Below are positions 26,614-35,169 of a stretch of 64,000 nt of DNA, in pieces; positions within the stretch are counted from its first letter, which is position 1; the number at the start of each line of letters is the position of its first letter. Both the position numbers and the translations under genes were made by a program. The notes beneath the pieces are model-generated. The model saw only the letters and a list, made by a program, of their open reading frames with translations. It had not been told where the DNA came from and did no database searches. Location: positions 62,001-126,000 of the forward strand of contig JBBPIE010000003.1 in NCBI GenBank assembly GCA_038040485.1, given 5' to 3'. This DNA is from Onstottus_B arcticum (GTDB taxonomy: Bacteria > Acidobacteriota > Blastocatellia > UBA7656).

Positions 26614-28434
26614 TCAAGATGTGGACGTGCCGGAGGGATCTACCGTGATACTCGCGAGCATCTTCTCCCAATGCTCCCGTATCTCATTCAAGGTATCGGC
26701 GTCGTACCGGAATGCTTTTTCAAAGAGGAAACGCAGCTGATTGTTCCAGAGTCGTTCCAGAGATGCTTGGTCACCCACCGTCCTGAAAAAAGCATGTCCT
26801 AGATGGTAGTGCTGCTGGACCCATCGAAAGAAGTCTATAACAGCACCACGCATGGTCTTCGGTACATTGTTATCAGTAAGAAAGCTGTTAAGCACATCGG
26901 CGTCCGGCGCTAGATAGATTTTCCCCCAGCGTCTATCCATTGCCGCATCGAGCTCGTCAACCGAGCGGTCCTCAGGGTTCATCGTAGCTATGAAGATCAA
27001 GTTCGCCGGTATTGTCACAGGACGGCTTGATGCGAGATAGAATGTTTGTCCTCGCAGCGATTCCTCCATATAAGTCATAGCTTCACCCATCACACGAGAG
27101 GGATCAGTACGGCTCAGTTCGTCGATTATCAGAACATGCGGGTCGTCGCTCTGCAGTGCCAAGCTACATATCTTTAGCAGATGCCCACTGGATGGTTTGA
27201 AACCGCCCTTGCCATCGGGAATGTACCCTTCAATGAAGTCCTCATATTGATATGAAGGGTGAAACTGAATTTCTCGCAAACGGGACCGTACACCCTTCAC
27301 TAACTTTATTCCAATCTGGCGCGCGTAATATGTCTTCCCGGTGCCTGGCGGTCCTATCAGCATTACCCCAGAAAACTTATCAATATCAATAAGGCGTGTC
27401 AGTTCTAGGTAAACCCAATTGTCATCCTTAAGGCTAGAAAGAAACGGGTCCGTGGATGAGCTACTGTCGAAGGCGAGATACTCCAGTCCTGTTGCTTCGA
27501 CTGGGTCGCCATACTCGCGTATCCACGATTCTTCATCAAGTTCTTCAAAGTGCGGTTCCTCCGACAACAGGTTGTCGATAAAAGGGAGGTAGTCAGGATT
27601 TATCGTATAAGTATCTTTTTCTTGAAAAATCACTCCAACTTGCACTCCCGCGCGTCCCATAATGAATTTCGGTTGGGCAATGACTCCTTTCAATGGTGTT
27701 CCGTACTTTTCATCAATCTGCTCGTCTGACATTCCGGCTTGGCGGTCTCGACGGTACGCTGAGATTCGAGCAACTACATTCGGGATTTCCGCCATCCGTT
27801 TCGCTTTGAAGACAAATCTTCCTAGTTCATCCTTGGTAATGGTATCGTCACAGCCGCGCATAATCCTATAAAGAGACCAATAAGGGAAAATATCACTATC
27901 CGCAATTCCTTCCCTCAACAGCTTATTCTTGGGACTTTTGTTGAGCGGGTTATTGAACCTATACCGCGAGAGCAACTCGATAATGAAATAGGGGACAACT
28001 CGCAACGCGAATGGAACTCTCTCGAGAAGTAATGCGGCTTGGTCGCCCGCAGCTGTCGCTCGGAGATATACGCTGTCGCCCTTTTGTTCGCGGTACATCA
28101 ATCCCATTTCTTCGAGCAAGGTGATGTAAGTTGAAAAATAGCCCCCATGTCTAGCTATCTGGCTCGCCTTCTTTTGGAGTCTAGGGGAAAGTTTGCTGTA
28201 TTCGTCCTCAAATTTTGCGCGGGCGGATTCGTATTCTTCGTCTTTGTGTGCGTAAGATATTTGAAAGGCGCGCAAGCCTGCGGTAGTGATGAGGTTTTCG
28301 CGCGTCTGCTTCCAATAGAAGTGAGTATCAGCCTCCTCGGCTTCGATCCGATCCTCGACGTCAGAATCCTCTTCCTCTGTTTCAGCAGCGTCACCCGGAA
28401 GATCAAGCAAGGGATTGTCTCGACTGTCACTCAT
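26614..28434 (-). CDS. mcrB: McrB-family AAA+ GTPase
   Basis: 606 residues from ATG 28434, which has GAGG eight bases upstream; a GTG at 28455 lacks one. The Walker A is GPPGTGKT (about 361-368), the Walker B is HVLIIDELSRTD, and the McrB signature appears as MNPEDRSVDELDAAMDRRW (Mn-x-x-D-x-S). The N-terminal ~330 residues hold an acidic tail and a winged-helix-like, charged region (KKASQIARHGGYFSTYITLLEEMGLM) in place of the 5-methylcytosine pocket of E. coli McrB, so the target DNA is probably different. It drives translocation for the McrC nuclease. It begins eleven bases after the upstream methyltransferase's stop. Confidence 0.9.
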   Translation of the reverse strand: MSDSRDNPLLDLPGDAAETEEEDSDVEDRIEAEEADTHFYWKQTRENLITTAGLRAFQISYAHKDEEYESARAKFEDEYSKLSPRLQKKASQIARHGGYFSTYITLLEEMGLMYREQKGDSVYLRATAAGDQAALLLERVPFALRVVPYFIIELLSRYRFNNPLNKSPKNKLLREGIADSDIFPYWSLYRIMRGCDDTITKDELGRFVFKAKRMAEIPNVVARISAYRRDRQAGMSDEQIDEKYGTPLKGVIAQPKFIMGRAGVQVGVIFQEKDTYTINPDYLPFIDNLLSEEPHFEELDEESWIREYGDPVEATGLEYLAFDSSSSTDPFLSSLKDDNWVYLELTRLIDIDKFSGVMLIGPPGTGKTYYARQIGIKLVKGVRSRLREIQFHPSYQYEDFIEGYIPDGKGGFKPSSGHLLKICSLALQSDDPHVLIIDELSRTDPSRVMGEAMTYMEESLRGQTFYLASSRPVTIPANLIFIATMNPEDRSVDELDAAMDRRWGKIYLAPDADVLNSFLTDNNVPKTMRGAVIDFFRWVQQHYHLGHAFFRTVGDQASLERLWNNQLRFLFEKAFRYDADTLNEIREHWEKMLASITVDPSGTSTS

Positions 28435-28444
28435 GAGTCTGTCC

Positions 28445-29806
28445 TCAGTTGTCACAGATCAAATCGATAATCCAATCATGTAGAACCACTCCTCCTCGAC
28501 CACCGCGAGGGAAGTGCATGTACTTGTTACGAATCTCATAAGCAAACTGACGCCCGACGCGGAAACCATTCCGCGCTGCAAGCAAGGCGAGTACGCTGTG
28601 CGTTGGCACGGCTACGCTCGCGAGGGTTGAGTCACCAATAACAACAACGTAGTGGGCGCCAGGACGGAGAATAGACCGCATCGCACGAAAATGCATGTCC
28701 ATCTCGGTGAAATAACGCCACATCACAAACGCTAGAGCTTCGTCACGCTCGAAGACCTCCCTAATATATCGGTCGGCTATCTCCAAACCTACGGCACGGA
28801 GATCTTTTCGCTCATTTGCGGACACGCGGTCGTTGCCAATATACCTGCGCTTGAAGTTGTTTTGCTTTTCTTGCGTCTCCAAGTGCCACCGGTCGCCAAT
28901 CCAGAATAATTCGACCATCTGATTGTAGATGTAGTCGACGCTCTTTATATACGGCGGCGACGTGATTGCTAAGTCTGCGGGCGGCAAACCCTCCCCTTCC
29001 CATAGTGCGGCCAGGGTGCGGCCCTCAGCCGCGGGCAGCACTTTGGTTTTCGCGCCAGGCGGAACAAGTTGCTGAAATTTAGATAAACGGTCTGAATAAT
29101 CATGGACGGTCTCAATGAACAGAGGACGCGCCGCAGCGGGTGTTTTTGGTATTGGATTGGTATGAGATACATATGTCTTCATTGTCTGATTGTCCGCGTT
29201 TGAAACACGCCTGATAATGGAAGAAAAGCAAACTAGGAGAAAATCATGAACGTCCGCTTGATCAGCGAATTCTTCAACCACGTCATGAATAGCTGAGAGG
29301 TCCGCGACTGCCTGATCATTGAACCAGTGCGATAATGTGGGAATCCCGGGTCGAAAAGAACCGTTTCGTTTTGGAGCCAGCGCTGCTGCAACCTCAGCTC
29401 GCAGGGACCGAAGCCGCGATTCGGGAATGATCGAAGTCTTGACGTTGCTGATAAGTCTGGCTAACGGGTCCACATCTACGCCATACCCGGACTGTCCGTG
29501 CAAGGCTGCTTCCACTAGGGTCGTGCCTGAACCCACAAACGGGTCAAGGACAATCGCCCCTCGTCTGTTGAAGAGAAAACGTCGCAGGGCCCAGCGGGGA
29601 ATGTTTGGAATAAACTTGCCCGCGTATTTATGAAATAAATGGGTCAAATACCGGGATTCGCCATTCCGAATCACAAATACTTCGCCGTCCTCAATGTCGC
29701 CTACAACTGGCAAGTCCTCTACAACGGTTGGAGCAAGTCCACCTCTTTGTCCAAGACTTTCGGGTGATACTTCGTCTTGCCACAGTTTACGCGTTGCAAT
29801 GGTCAT
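28445..29806 (-). CDS. DNA amino-methyltransferase (SPPY type), second of the Mcr operon
   Basis: 453 residues. The AdoMet motif I is VLDPFVGSGTTLVEA (residues 87-101) and the catalytic motif IV is TSPPY (~residue 290, ADLAITSPPYIKSVDY), so it methylates an exocyclic amino group, N4 of cytosine or N6 of adenine, and not C5. The motif I-before-IV order is that of the gamma-like class. AAGG precedes ATG 29806. It follows the first methyltransferase by 30 bases and precedes mcrB by eleven. The probable role is to mark host sites so that McrBC spares or recognises them. Confidence 0.87.
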   Translation of the reverse strand: MTIATRKLWQDEVSPESLGQRGGLAPTVVEDLPVVGDIEDGEVFVIRNGESRYLTHLFHKYAGKFIPNIPRWALRRFLFNRRGAIVLDPFVGSGTTLVEAALHGQSGYGVDVDPLARLISNVKTSIIPESRLRSLRAEVAAALAPKRNGSFRPGIPTLSHWFNDQAVADLSAIHDVVEEFADQADVHDFLLVCFSSIIRRVSNADNQTMKTYVSHTNPIPKTPAAARPLFIETVHDYSDRLSKFQQLVPPGAKTKVLPAAEGRTLAALWEGEGLPPADLAITSPPYIKSVDYIYNQMVELFWIGDRWHLETQEKQNNFKRRYIGNDRVSANERKDLRAVGLEIADRYIREVFERDEALAFVMWRYFTEMDMHFRAMRSILRPGAHYVVVIGDSTLASVAVPTHSVLALLAARNGFRVGRQFAYEIRNKYMHFPRGGRGGVVLHDWIIDLICDN

Positions 29807-29836
29807 CCTTCACCTTGGGCCTCTGACAATCGAACC

Positions 29837-31264
29837 TCAACGGGGGTTACGCAGATGAATTATGCTCTCTCTCAAGTAGCTCTTTACCGGATCCAGGCTT
29901 CGCTTCTGCTGTGAACTAGTGGTTAGGTGCCGAGTTATGACAATCTTCTCAACTTCGAAACCGACCCGCTCCGCGACGTGGGCAAGCAGCAAATCTGATG
30001 GGATCAGGACCCCAGCATATGCCGAATTCCCAACCACTATGATACAGCGTCCTCGCTTACGAATCGCCCGACGGAGCATCGTCAGAATTCGCTGCATATC
30101 AGCAAAGTAGCCGCGCACTACATCTGGTAAAAGGGGGCTCCAAAGTTCGTCTGGCTCCATCAAGTCTATCAAGTCTTCAATTATCAATGGGTAGGGGTCA
30201 ACAACTGGCTTACGTAGCGACTCTGTCCGAGACCTTATTCCCTTAGCGGTAAGAGCCTTAATATCAGGATAGGCGCGAATGAACCCCGCCATCCAAAGCT
30301 CCAACTTATATGCTTTGATATAGTTGAAGCAGTTGCAATAAGGCGGGGAGAACATTATTAGGGAAGCCTTAGTCTTCGGCGCGTGAGTGGTAGCTGCACT
30401 GGCATCCGATTGAAGCACGCACGGCTCGGGGCCATTCCTTAATAACTGCATTTCCTCCATCATTAGCCTGATTTGTGAGAATAAGCGCTCTCGCACATAA
30501 GCAAATTTGTCTGGAGGGTACTGCTGAGATTGCCATTCATCATACGGCGTGACGGAGTACGAATTGCCGTGCCGCAACCGATTCCGGTATTTGACTCCAT
30601 TTCCTTCCCGGTAAACGTTTGACACTTCTTCGAGGATAGCAAGCCAAGCGAGCAGCAAGAACTCTCGTTCTTCAAGTTGAGTGATGGAGTCGATAGAGGC
30701 ACGAAAAATGAGCAATGCCTTAAGGATTTCAGGATGAAAGAGCTTGTGTAAGATGCGAAGCGCTGGAGGACGCGCTTCTTCCCCTTTCTCTGAGAGGTGC
30801 CCGAGCAGATCAACATAGGCTCGCAATCTCTTTTCACAAGAGGGTAAGTAGGTTCGAGTTTTGACTCTTGAGACGAACGTTGCAAGTGGGCTAACGTCCA
30901 AGCCGATTGATGGAATCCCGAGGCCACGAGACGCAACTAAGGTGGAGCCAAACCCGCAGAACGGGTCAATAACCAACGATTCGTCCTTAAACAAGCGTCG
31001 GCAGAGTTCGACAGTGTACCCTTCGCGATACCGAAACCATCGCTGTATCGGCTCTCCCGAATCTGATGGCCTGACCAAGCTTCCAAGGGAAGGGTCGCAT
31101 TGGATGTCTATCCCAATCGTGAGCCGTTCAAGTGATTCGAGCATGGCGGAAACTTTGTGCGAGGCATCAGTCAAAGGGACGGGAATTCGCGCCGCGAAAT
31201 CACGGCTGACTAATGATCGTTTCGAAGCGGTAATCCCGGATGCAGCCACGATGTCCTTTTTCAC
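29837..31264 (-). CDS. DNA amino-methyltransferase (SPPY type), first of the Mcr operon
   Basis: 475 residues from GTG 31264; the frame has no ATG further upstream and no clear ribosome site, so the start is uncertain. Motif I is VIDPFCGFGSTLVASRG (residues 98-114), motif IV is MFSPPYCNCFNYIKAY (~residue 307), and the later RCIIVVGNSAYAGVLIP region resembles that of its neighbour's YVVVIGDSTLASVAVP. It is thus a paralogue with a different specificity: the regions between motifs differ strongly. It is the first gene of the four-gene operon. A two-methylase system suggests an asymmetric target with one enzyme per strand. Confidence 0.85.
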   Translation of the reverse strand: MKKDIVAASGITASKRSLVSRDFAARIPVPLTDASHKVSAMLESLERLTIGIDIQCDPSLGSLVRPSDSGEPIQRWFRYREGYTVELCRRLFKDESLVIDPFCGFGSTLVASRGLGIPSIGLDVSPLATFVSRVKTRTYLPSCEKRLRAYVDLLGHLSEKGEEARPPALRILHKLFHPEILKALLIFRASIDSITQLEEREFLLLAWLAILEEVSNVYREGNGVKYRNRLRHGNSYSVTPYDEWQSQQYPPDKFAYVRERLFSQIRLMMEEMQLLRNGPEPCVLQSDASAATTHAPKTKASLIMFSPPYCNCFNYIKAYKLELWMAGFIRAYPDIKALTAKGIRSRTESLRKPVVDPYPLIIEDLIDLMEPDELWSPLLPDVVRGYFADMQRILTMLRRAIRKRGRCIIVVGNSAYAGVLIPSDLLLAHVAERVGFEVEKIVITRHLTTSSQQKRSLDPVKSYLRESIIHLRNPR

Positions 31265-31669
31265 AAACCCAGGAGGTCTCGAGTCATTGGTAGGTAAACT
31301 CTATGAAGTTGGTCGGTCTGTCAAGTGGAGCAAGCAACAAGGCAACTTCAGCCGCTAGTCTTCGTTTACGACTTGGCCAGTGCTGGAGCGGAGCGACTCG
31401 GAATATAGCTTTTGCCACTTGAATGCGATTCGGTTCGGTTCCTCATCGCTAATCCTGTACCGGTTCGCAGCCCTTCTGTCACTATCCAATTCAGCATTCG
31501 GACGGATGTGCACGAGTAAAGCATCTCAAGACGCCCACTACCTTCCGCGCAGATAGCATGTCAGGAAATCGAAAGTTGGTCCGTCTAACTGCGTGGCTTT
31601 TGAGCTGACAAGCCGCGATGTTAGAATGCGCTCTCCACGCGACCGACCTTACCTTCTAAGAGTGAGCGC
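31265..31669. other. Divergent intergenic region between the Mcr operon and the sigma factor gene
   Basis: About 400 bases with no supported gene. It must hold the promoters of both divergent units; the only decent candidate I see faces the sigma factor (31600-31627). Confidence 0.5.
31600..31627 (+). promoter_or_regulatory. Candidate promoter for the ECF sigma factor gene
   Basis: TTGAGC (31600-31605) and TAGAAT (31622-31627) with 16 bases between, about 43 bases before the ATG at 31670. Confidence 0.4.
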
Positions 31670-32380
31670 ATGCCAAACGGGCAAGGAGCCGAAGCCGAAC
31701 TGGACAGAGGCGGCCTCGATAATCTGAGCGACGAGGAGCTTGTTGACCTCTTTCTCGCGCGCTCGACAAGCGACCGCTCGGGCGCGCACCTGTGCTTTGA
31801 AATAGTCATAGCCCGGTATCACTGGTTGATCAGCCACGTCGTGCGAAGCTCGCGCTTCAAGTTTCCGGCGTGGGACTCGGCCGACGACGTCATCGCGCGC
31901 GCGGTGTTTAAGGTCTATCGCGGGTTGGTTCAGTGGCGGAGGCAGGGGAAGCTTTCGAGTTTCATCGCTCGCATAGCTTCCAGCGAGATGATTGACACGA
32001 TCAGGCGAGTGGGACGCGACAAGTCGTGGGACCAGTACGCAGCCGCGGTTGATCCCGACTCGGACGCGCCTTCGGCGGTTGACCTCGCACGCTCACGCGA
32101 GCCTTCCCCTGAGGCTCAGTTGGTGAGCAACGAGCAACGCGAGATCGTGGATCGCTTGCTGGCCGATGTCTGCAAGGACTGGAAAGACAGCGTGATCGTC
32201 AACGAATACATCATAGGAAATCAGAACGCGAAAGAAATATGCGCGAAGTACGAGATGTCCGAGGACCTGGTCTACCAGCGAGCACGCCGGCTGAAGGTGA
32301 GATTGTTGAAATGGCTCGAGGAACACGGAATCACTTCAGCCGACGCGTTGCTCGGCGCGGGCGGCGTTAAGCGCGCGTAG
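31670..32380 (+). CDS. ECF-type RNA polymerase sigma factor
   Basis: 236 residues. Region 2 is visible as FKFPAWDSADDVIARAVFKVYRGLVQWRRQGKLSSFIARIASSEMIDTIRR (about residues 60-110), with the helix that melts the -10 element. Region 4 is DSVIVNEYIIGNQNAKEICAKYEMSEDLVYQRARRLKVRLLKWL (about 175-218), a helix-turn-helix. A Ser/Asp/Pro-rich linker lies between. The next gene, 14 bases on, codes for a zinc-finger protein of anti-sigma type, the usual partner. A sigma factor of similar build is at 15435-16115. Confidence 0.82.
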   Translation: MPNGQGAEAELDRGGLDNLSDEELVDLFLARSTSDRSGAHLCFEIVIARYHWLISHVVRSSRFKFPAWDSADDVIARAVFKVYRGLVQWRRQGKLSSFIARIASSEMIDTIRRVGRDKSWDQYAAAVDPDSDAPSAVDLARSREPSPEAQLVSNEQREIVDRLLADVCKDWKDSVIVNEYIIGNQNAKEICAKYEMSEDLVYQRARRLKVRLLKWLEEHGITSADALLGAGGVKRA

Positions 32381-32394
32381 GCGGTAAGATAGAG

Positions 32395-33201
32395 ATGGCA
32401 AAGAAGGCGGCACATCCGGATAGGCAGTTGTTCGATTACTTGAGCGGCATGCTTGATGCGCCTGCGGCTCGCGAAGTCGAAGAACATCTCGCGGCGTGCG
32501 ACGAATGCGGCCTAGCGGCCAAGCTTGTGCGCGTGCTCAAGTCGGCGCGACGCTTCGAAAGCTCAACCACACCAGAATTCGAGAACGAGCACCCGGCCGC
32601 GAGTCAGATTGCGGCTCTTTTCTACGGCAAGGCAGCGCGCACTCAGGCAGAGGCTGCCGCGCACGTTGCGACTTGCCGGAGCTGCGTCGAAGAAATAGCC
32701 CAGTACGCGCGCGCTGAAGCCGCCGTTTCTACATACAACCCAGCCGAGCATGCTCGAGGTGAAGTGCCCGCCGCGGCGTGGGAGATGATCAGCGAGTGGG
32801 AGGAGAGCAGCTTCGCAAAGCCGAAGCCCGCAAGCGAATTGATCGGCCAGGAGTTGCTCGCGAAGCTCTTCAACCTCCTCAGTGAGCGAAAAGACTGGCT
32901 TCGCGAGGCGCGTCGAAGTATTGCTGACCCCACGAACGAAAAAGGCGTGGCGGTGATTGTCGTTGACCGCTCCGGACAGCTTCGCCGCGTTGAAATGTTC
33001 GAGAAGGTGGCCGACGCAAACGGCGCAATCGTTCTGAGACACGCAGAAAAGTCGGACCGCTTCGACGAGAAGACCGTTCACGCCCTGCACGATGCTGCCG
33101 GCCGCCAACGAGTGGCGTCGTATCGCGTCCAGTACGATTCGATTCGATTTGAAGAAGCGAGTTCCGAAGTGACTGCTGACTACTTCATCATTGAGGACTG
33201 A
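32395..33201 (+). CDS. Zinc-finger anti-sigma-like protein
   Basis: 268 residues. Two HxxxCxxC-type motifs are present: HLAACDECGLA (about residues 31-41) and HVATCRSCVEE (about 89-99), each in an anti-sigma (zf-HC2-like) setting. There is no membrane segment, so it would act in the cytoplasm. The C-terminal ~100 residues form a strand-rich domain (VAVIVVDRSGQLRRVEMFEKV…ASYRVQYDSIRFEEASSEVTADYFIIED). By its place behind the sigma gene it likely holds that sigma factor. The gene's stop is followed directly by an interspersed repeat. Confidence 0.75.
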   Translation: MAKKAAHPDRQLFDYLSGMLDAPAAREVEEHLAACDECGLAAKLVRVLKSARRFESSTTPEFENEHPAASQIAALFYGKAARTQAEAAAHVATCRSCVEEIAQYARAEAAVSTYNPAEHARGEVPAAAWEMISEWEESSFAKPKPASELIGQELLAKLFNLLSERKDWLREARRSIADPTNEKGVAVIVVDRSGQLRRVEMFEKVADANGAIVLRHAEKSDRFDEKTVHALHDAAGRQRVASYRVQYDSIRFEEASSEVTADYFIIED

Positions 33202-33295
33202 GTAGCATAGACTTTTAGTCTGTGCCCACTCGAAGGGAAGATATCGCTTGGCCTGATCTCATCCGCACGCCGCACAGACTAAAAGTCTATGCTAC
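33202..33295. repeat. Inverted pair of the CATAGAC element between convergent genes
   Basis: Arms at 33202-33224 and 33273-33295 share the core CATAGACTTTTAGTCTGTG, itself partly palindromic. The left arm begins one base after the TGA of the zinc-finger gene; in the right arm the TAG stop of the glycosyltransferase gene is the first codon of the element. A third copy is at 50493-50514. The pair could fold as a bidirectional terminator. Confidence 0.8.
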
Positions 33296-34284
33296 CTCGG
33301 CGAGGCATTCTTTGCGGTGATGACCTTCTCGATCGCGTAGATCGGTTTACCCTGCGATTCAAAATACGTCCGGCTCAACATCTCGCCGATCAACCCCGAC
33401 GAGATCAACTGAACACCTGCCAGAATCAGCACAGCTCCGAGAATCATAAGCGGCCCATGCTGGTCGAACAGCGCTGTGCCGTAGATCACTTTGTCGGTGA
33501 TCAACCAGAGATTGATAACCAACCCAAGCATAAGACTCAGCAACCCGACCGGCCCGAAGAAGTGCAACGGACGAGTGACGTACTTGAGCAAAAACCGGAT
33601 CGTCAGCAAGTCAAACAACACCCGCACCGTGCGTGACAGTCCGTAGTGCGAATGTCCGCCCGGCCGCTCGATGTTCTTTATCGGCACTTCGACAACGGTA
33701 GCGCCGTTCCACGATGCAAGCGCCGGGATGAATCGGTGCATGTCACCGTAAAGCTTGATCTGCTTGATGGTGTCCTTTCGATAGATTTTGAAAGTCGTTC
33801 CGAAGTCGTGAATGTTCACGCCGGACAGTTTAGCCATCAACCAGTTGGCGACTCGCGAAGGCGCACGGCGGAACAGGAAATTATCGACACGCTTCTTGCG
33901 CCAGCCGCTCACGATGTCGCAGCCGGTCTCTTCGAAAGTCGCCAGCATCCGCGGGATGTCCGCCGGGTCGTGCTGCAAGTCCCCGTCCATCGAGATGATC
34001 ACGTCGCCTTCCGCATAGTCGAATCCCGCCGCAAGCGCAACCGTCTGCCCGTAGTTCCGCTTCAATCGGATCGCCACAACTCGCGGGTCTTTCTCGGCTA
34101 TTCCCTTCAATATGTCCAGAGTCGCGTCGGTGCTGTGATCGTCAATAAAGATGATCTCAACAGGCTCGTAGCGCCCGCCCAGCACTTCGCACAATTGGCG
34201 ATGCAACTCGGCAACGCTGTCTTGCTCGTTGTGAAACGGCACGACGACGGAATATCTCGGATTGTCGATCTCAGAGTCGAACAT
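33292..34284 (-). CDS. Family 2 glycosyltransferase, polyprenyl-phosphate sugar transferase type
   Basis: 330 residues from ATG 34284, four bases after the stop of the gene before it; a TTG at 34296 would overlap it. The GT-A domain shows VVVPFHNEQDSVAELHRQL, IDDHSTDATLDIL and the metal site MDGDLQHDP (about residue 91). The C-terminus has two membrane helices (FGPVGLLSLMLGLVINLWLI and LMILGAVLILAGVQLISSGLIG), as in DPM1/GtrB-like enzymes that move a sugar from a nucleotide to undecaprenyl phosphate. It is the last gene of a three-gene run with a deacetylase and a GT39-like transferase. The product may be a lipid-linked sugar for envelope modification. Confidence 0.87.
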   Translation of the reverse strand: MFDSEIDNPRYSVVVPFHNEQDSVAELHRQLCEVLGGRYEPVEIIFIDDHSTDATLDILKGIAEKDPRVVAIRLKRNYGQTVALAAGFDYAEGDVIISMDGDLQHDPADIPRMLATFEETGCDIVSGWRKKRVDNFLFRRAPSRVANWLMAKLSGVNIHDFGTTFKIYRKDTIKQIKLYGDMHRFIPALASWNGATVVEVPIKNIERPGGHSHYGLSRTVRVLFDLLTIRFLLKYVTRPLHFFGPVGLLSLMLGLVINLWLITDKVIYGTALFDQHGPLMILGAVLILAGVQLISSGLIGEMLSRTYFESQGKPIYAIEKVITAKNASPR

Positions 34285-34288
34285 AGCG

Positions 34289-35164
34289 TTATCCAAGCTC
34301 GCGATAGCTAATCAGCTTAGCTCCCATATCGTCAATCGCGCGTCGCAGATCAGGATCGGTAAGAGCGTCAAGCTCACGTTGGCGCTCCTGCTTCAACCTT
34401 GTGCGCGCGCGCTCGAGCCCGTCGCCGTAAACGCCAGGATGACACATTAGCTCGGTCGTGCCCTCCTTGAGCGACTCAATCACGCTTCGGATCGCTTCAG
34501 CGTCCAACAAACCCGTGAGCCTAACCCCGCAGAAAAAGTCGGGCGTCCGAAAAGCGTGCTCTCGAGCGAGCCGCTTGAAGGCTCGGGCGCGCACCGAAAC
34601 TGCAGCCGACATCGCGTACTGCTTAACGTAGACACCGCGCCTCGCGCGAGCGGCCGGCCCGAGCAGCGCTCCGCCCAAAACACTCTCGAACGGATTGCGC
34701 ACCGATTTGATTCCGAACTCCGAGGCTACGCGAGAAAGCGCTTTCATCACGCGAGGGTGAGTGTGCGAGTGCTTGTGTGAGTCGAGATGCGAGGGAGTGA
34801 TCCCGGCCGACACGACTCGCTCGACCTGCGCTCGAAGCTCGCGCTCGAGGTGCTCGTCCTGCACGCCGCGGCCCGAGAGTCTTGTCATCAAGCGAGTCAG
34901 CGTCGCCGGAAGCATACCGTCATTCTCGATAAGCGAAGCTACATCGCGAGCGGCGGCGATCGGCGGGCCGCCAACAAGGGAAAGGTGACAGCCGACTCCG
35001 AGTTCGGGATTGGCGCCAGCGAGTTCGACCGCTTCTTCAAAGGCTTCGCCGTTCGCCATTATCGTTGTGCTGGTCAGAATCCCGGATCTAAAGGCTCGAA
35101 TGATTCCTTCGTTGACTCCGCGCGCAAAGCCAAAGTCATCCCCGTTGACGATCAGTTGTCTCAT
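34289..35164 (-). CDS. YdjC/HpnK (ChbG) family carbohydrate deacetylase
   Basis: 291 residues. The start IVNGDDFGFARGVNEGIIRAF has the metal Asp pair of the family, SHLDSHKHSHTHPRVM (about residues 121-136) carries the His ligands, and the ending LMCHPGVYGDG holds the last conserved His. These enzymes remove an N-acetyl group from a sugar; relatives act in hopanoid (HpnK) or chitobiose (ChbG) metabolism. It lies between two glycosyltransferases, with five bases to the upstream gene and a small gap to the downstream one, so it probably deacetylates a lipid-linked aminosugar. The specific substrate is not known. Confidence 0.87.
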   Translation of the reverse strand: MRQLIVNGDDFGFARGVNEGIIRAFRSGILTSTTIMANGEAFEEAVELAGANPELGVGCHLSLVGGPPIAAARDVASLIENDGMLPATLTRLMTRLSGRGVQDEHLERELRAQVERVVSAGITPSHLDSHKHSHTHPRVMKALSRVASEFGIKSVRNPFESVLGGALLGPAARARRGVYVKQYAMSAAVSVRARAFKRLAREHAFRTPDFFCGVRLTGLLDAEAIRSVIESLKEGTTELMCHPGVYGDGLERARTRLKQERQRELDALTDPDLRRAIDDMGAKLISYRELG

Positions 35165-35169
35165 TAGGT

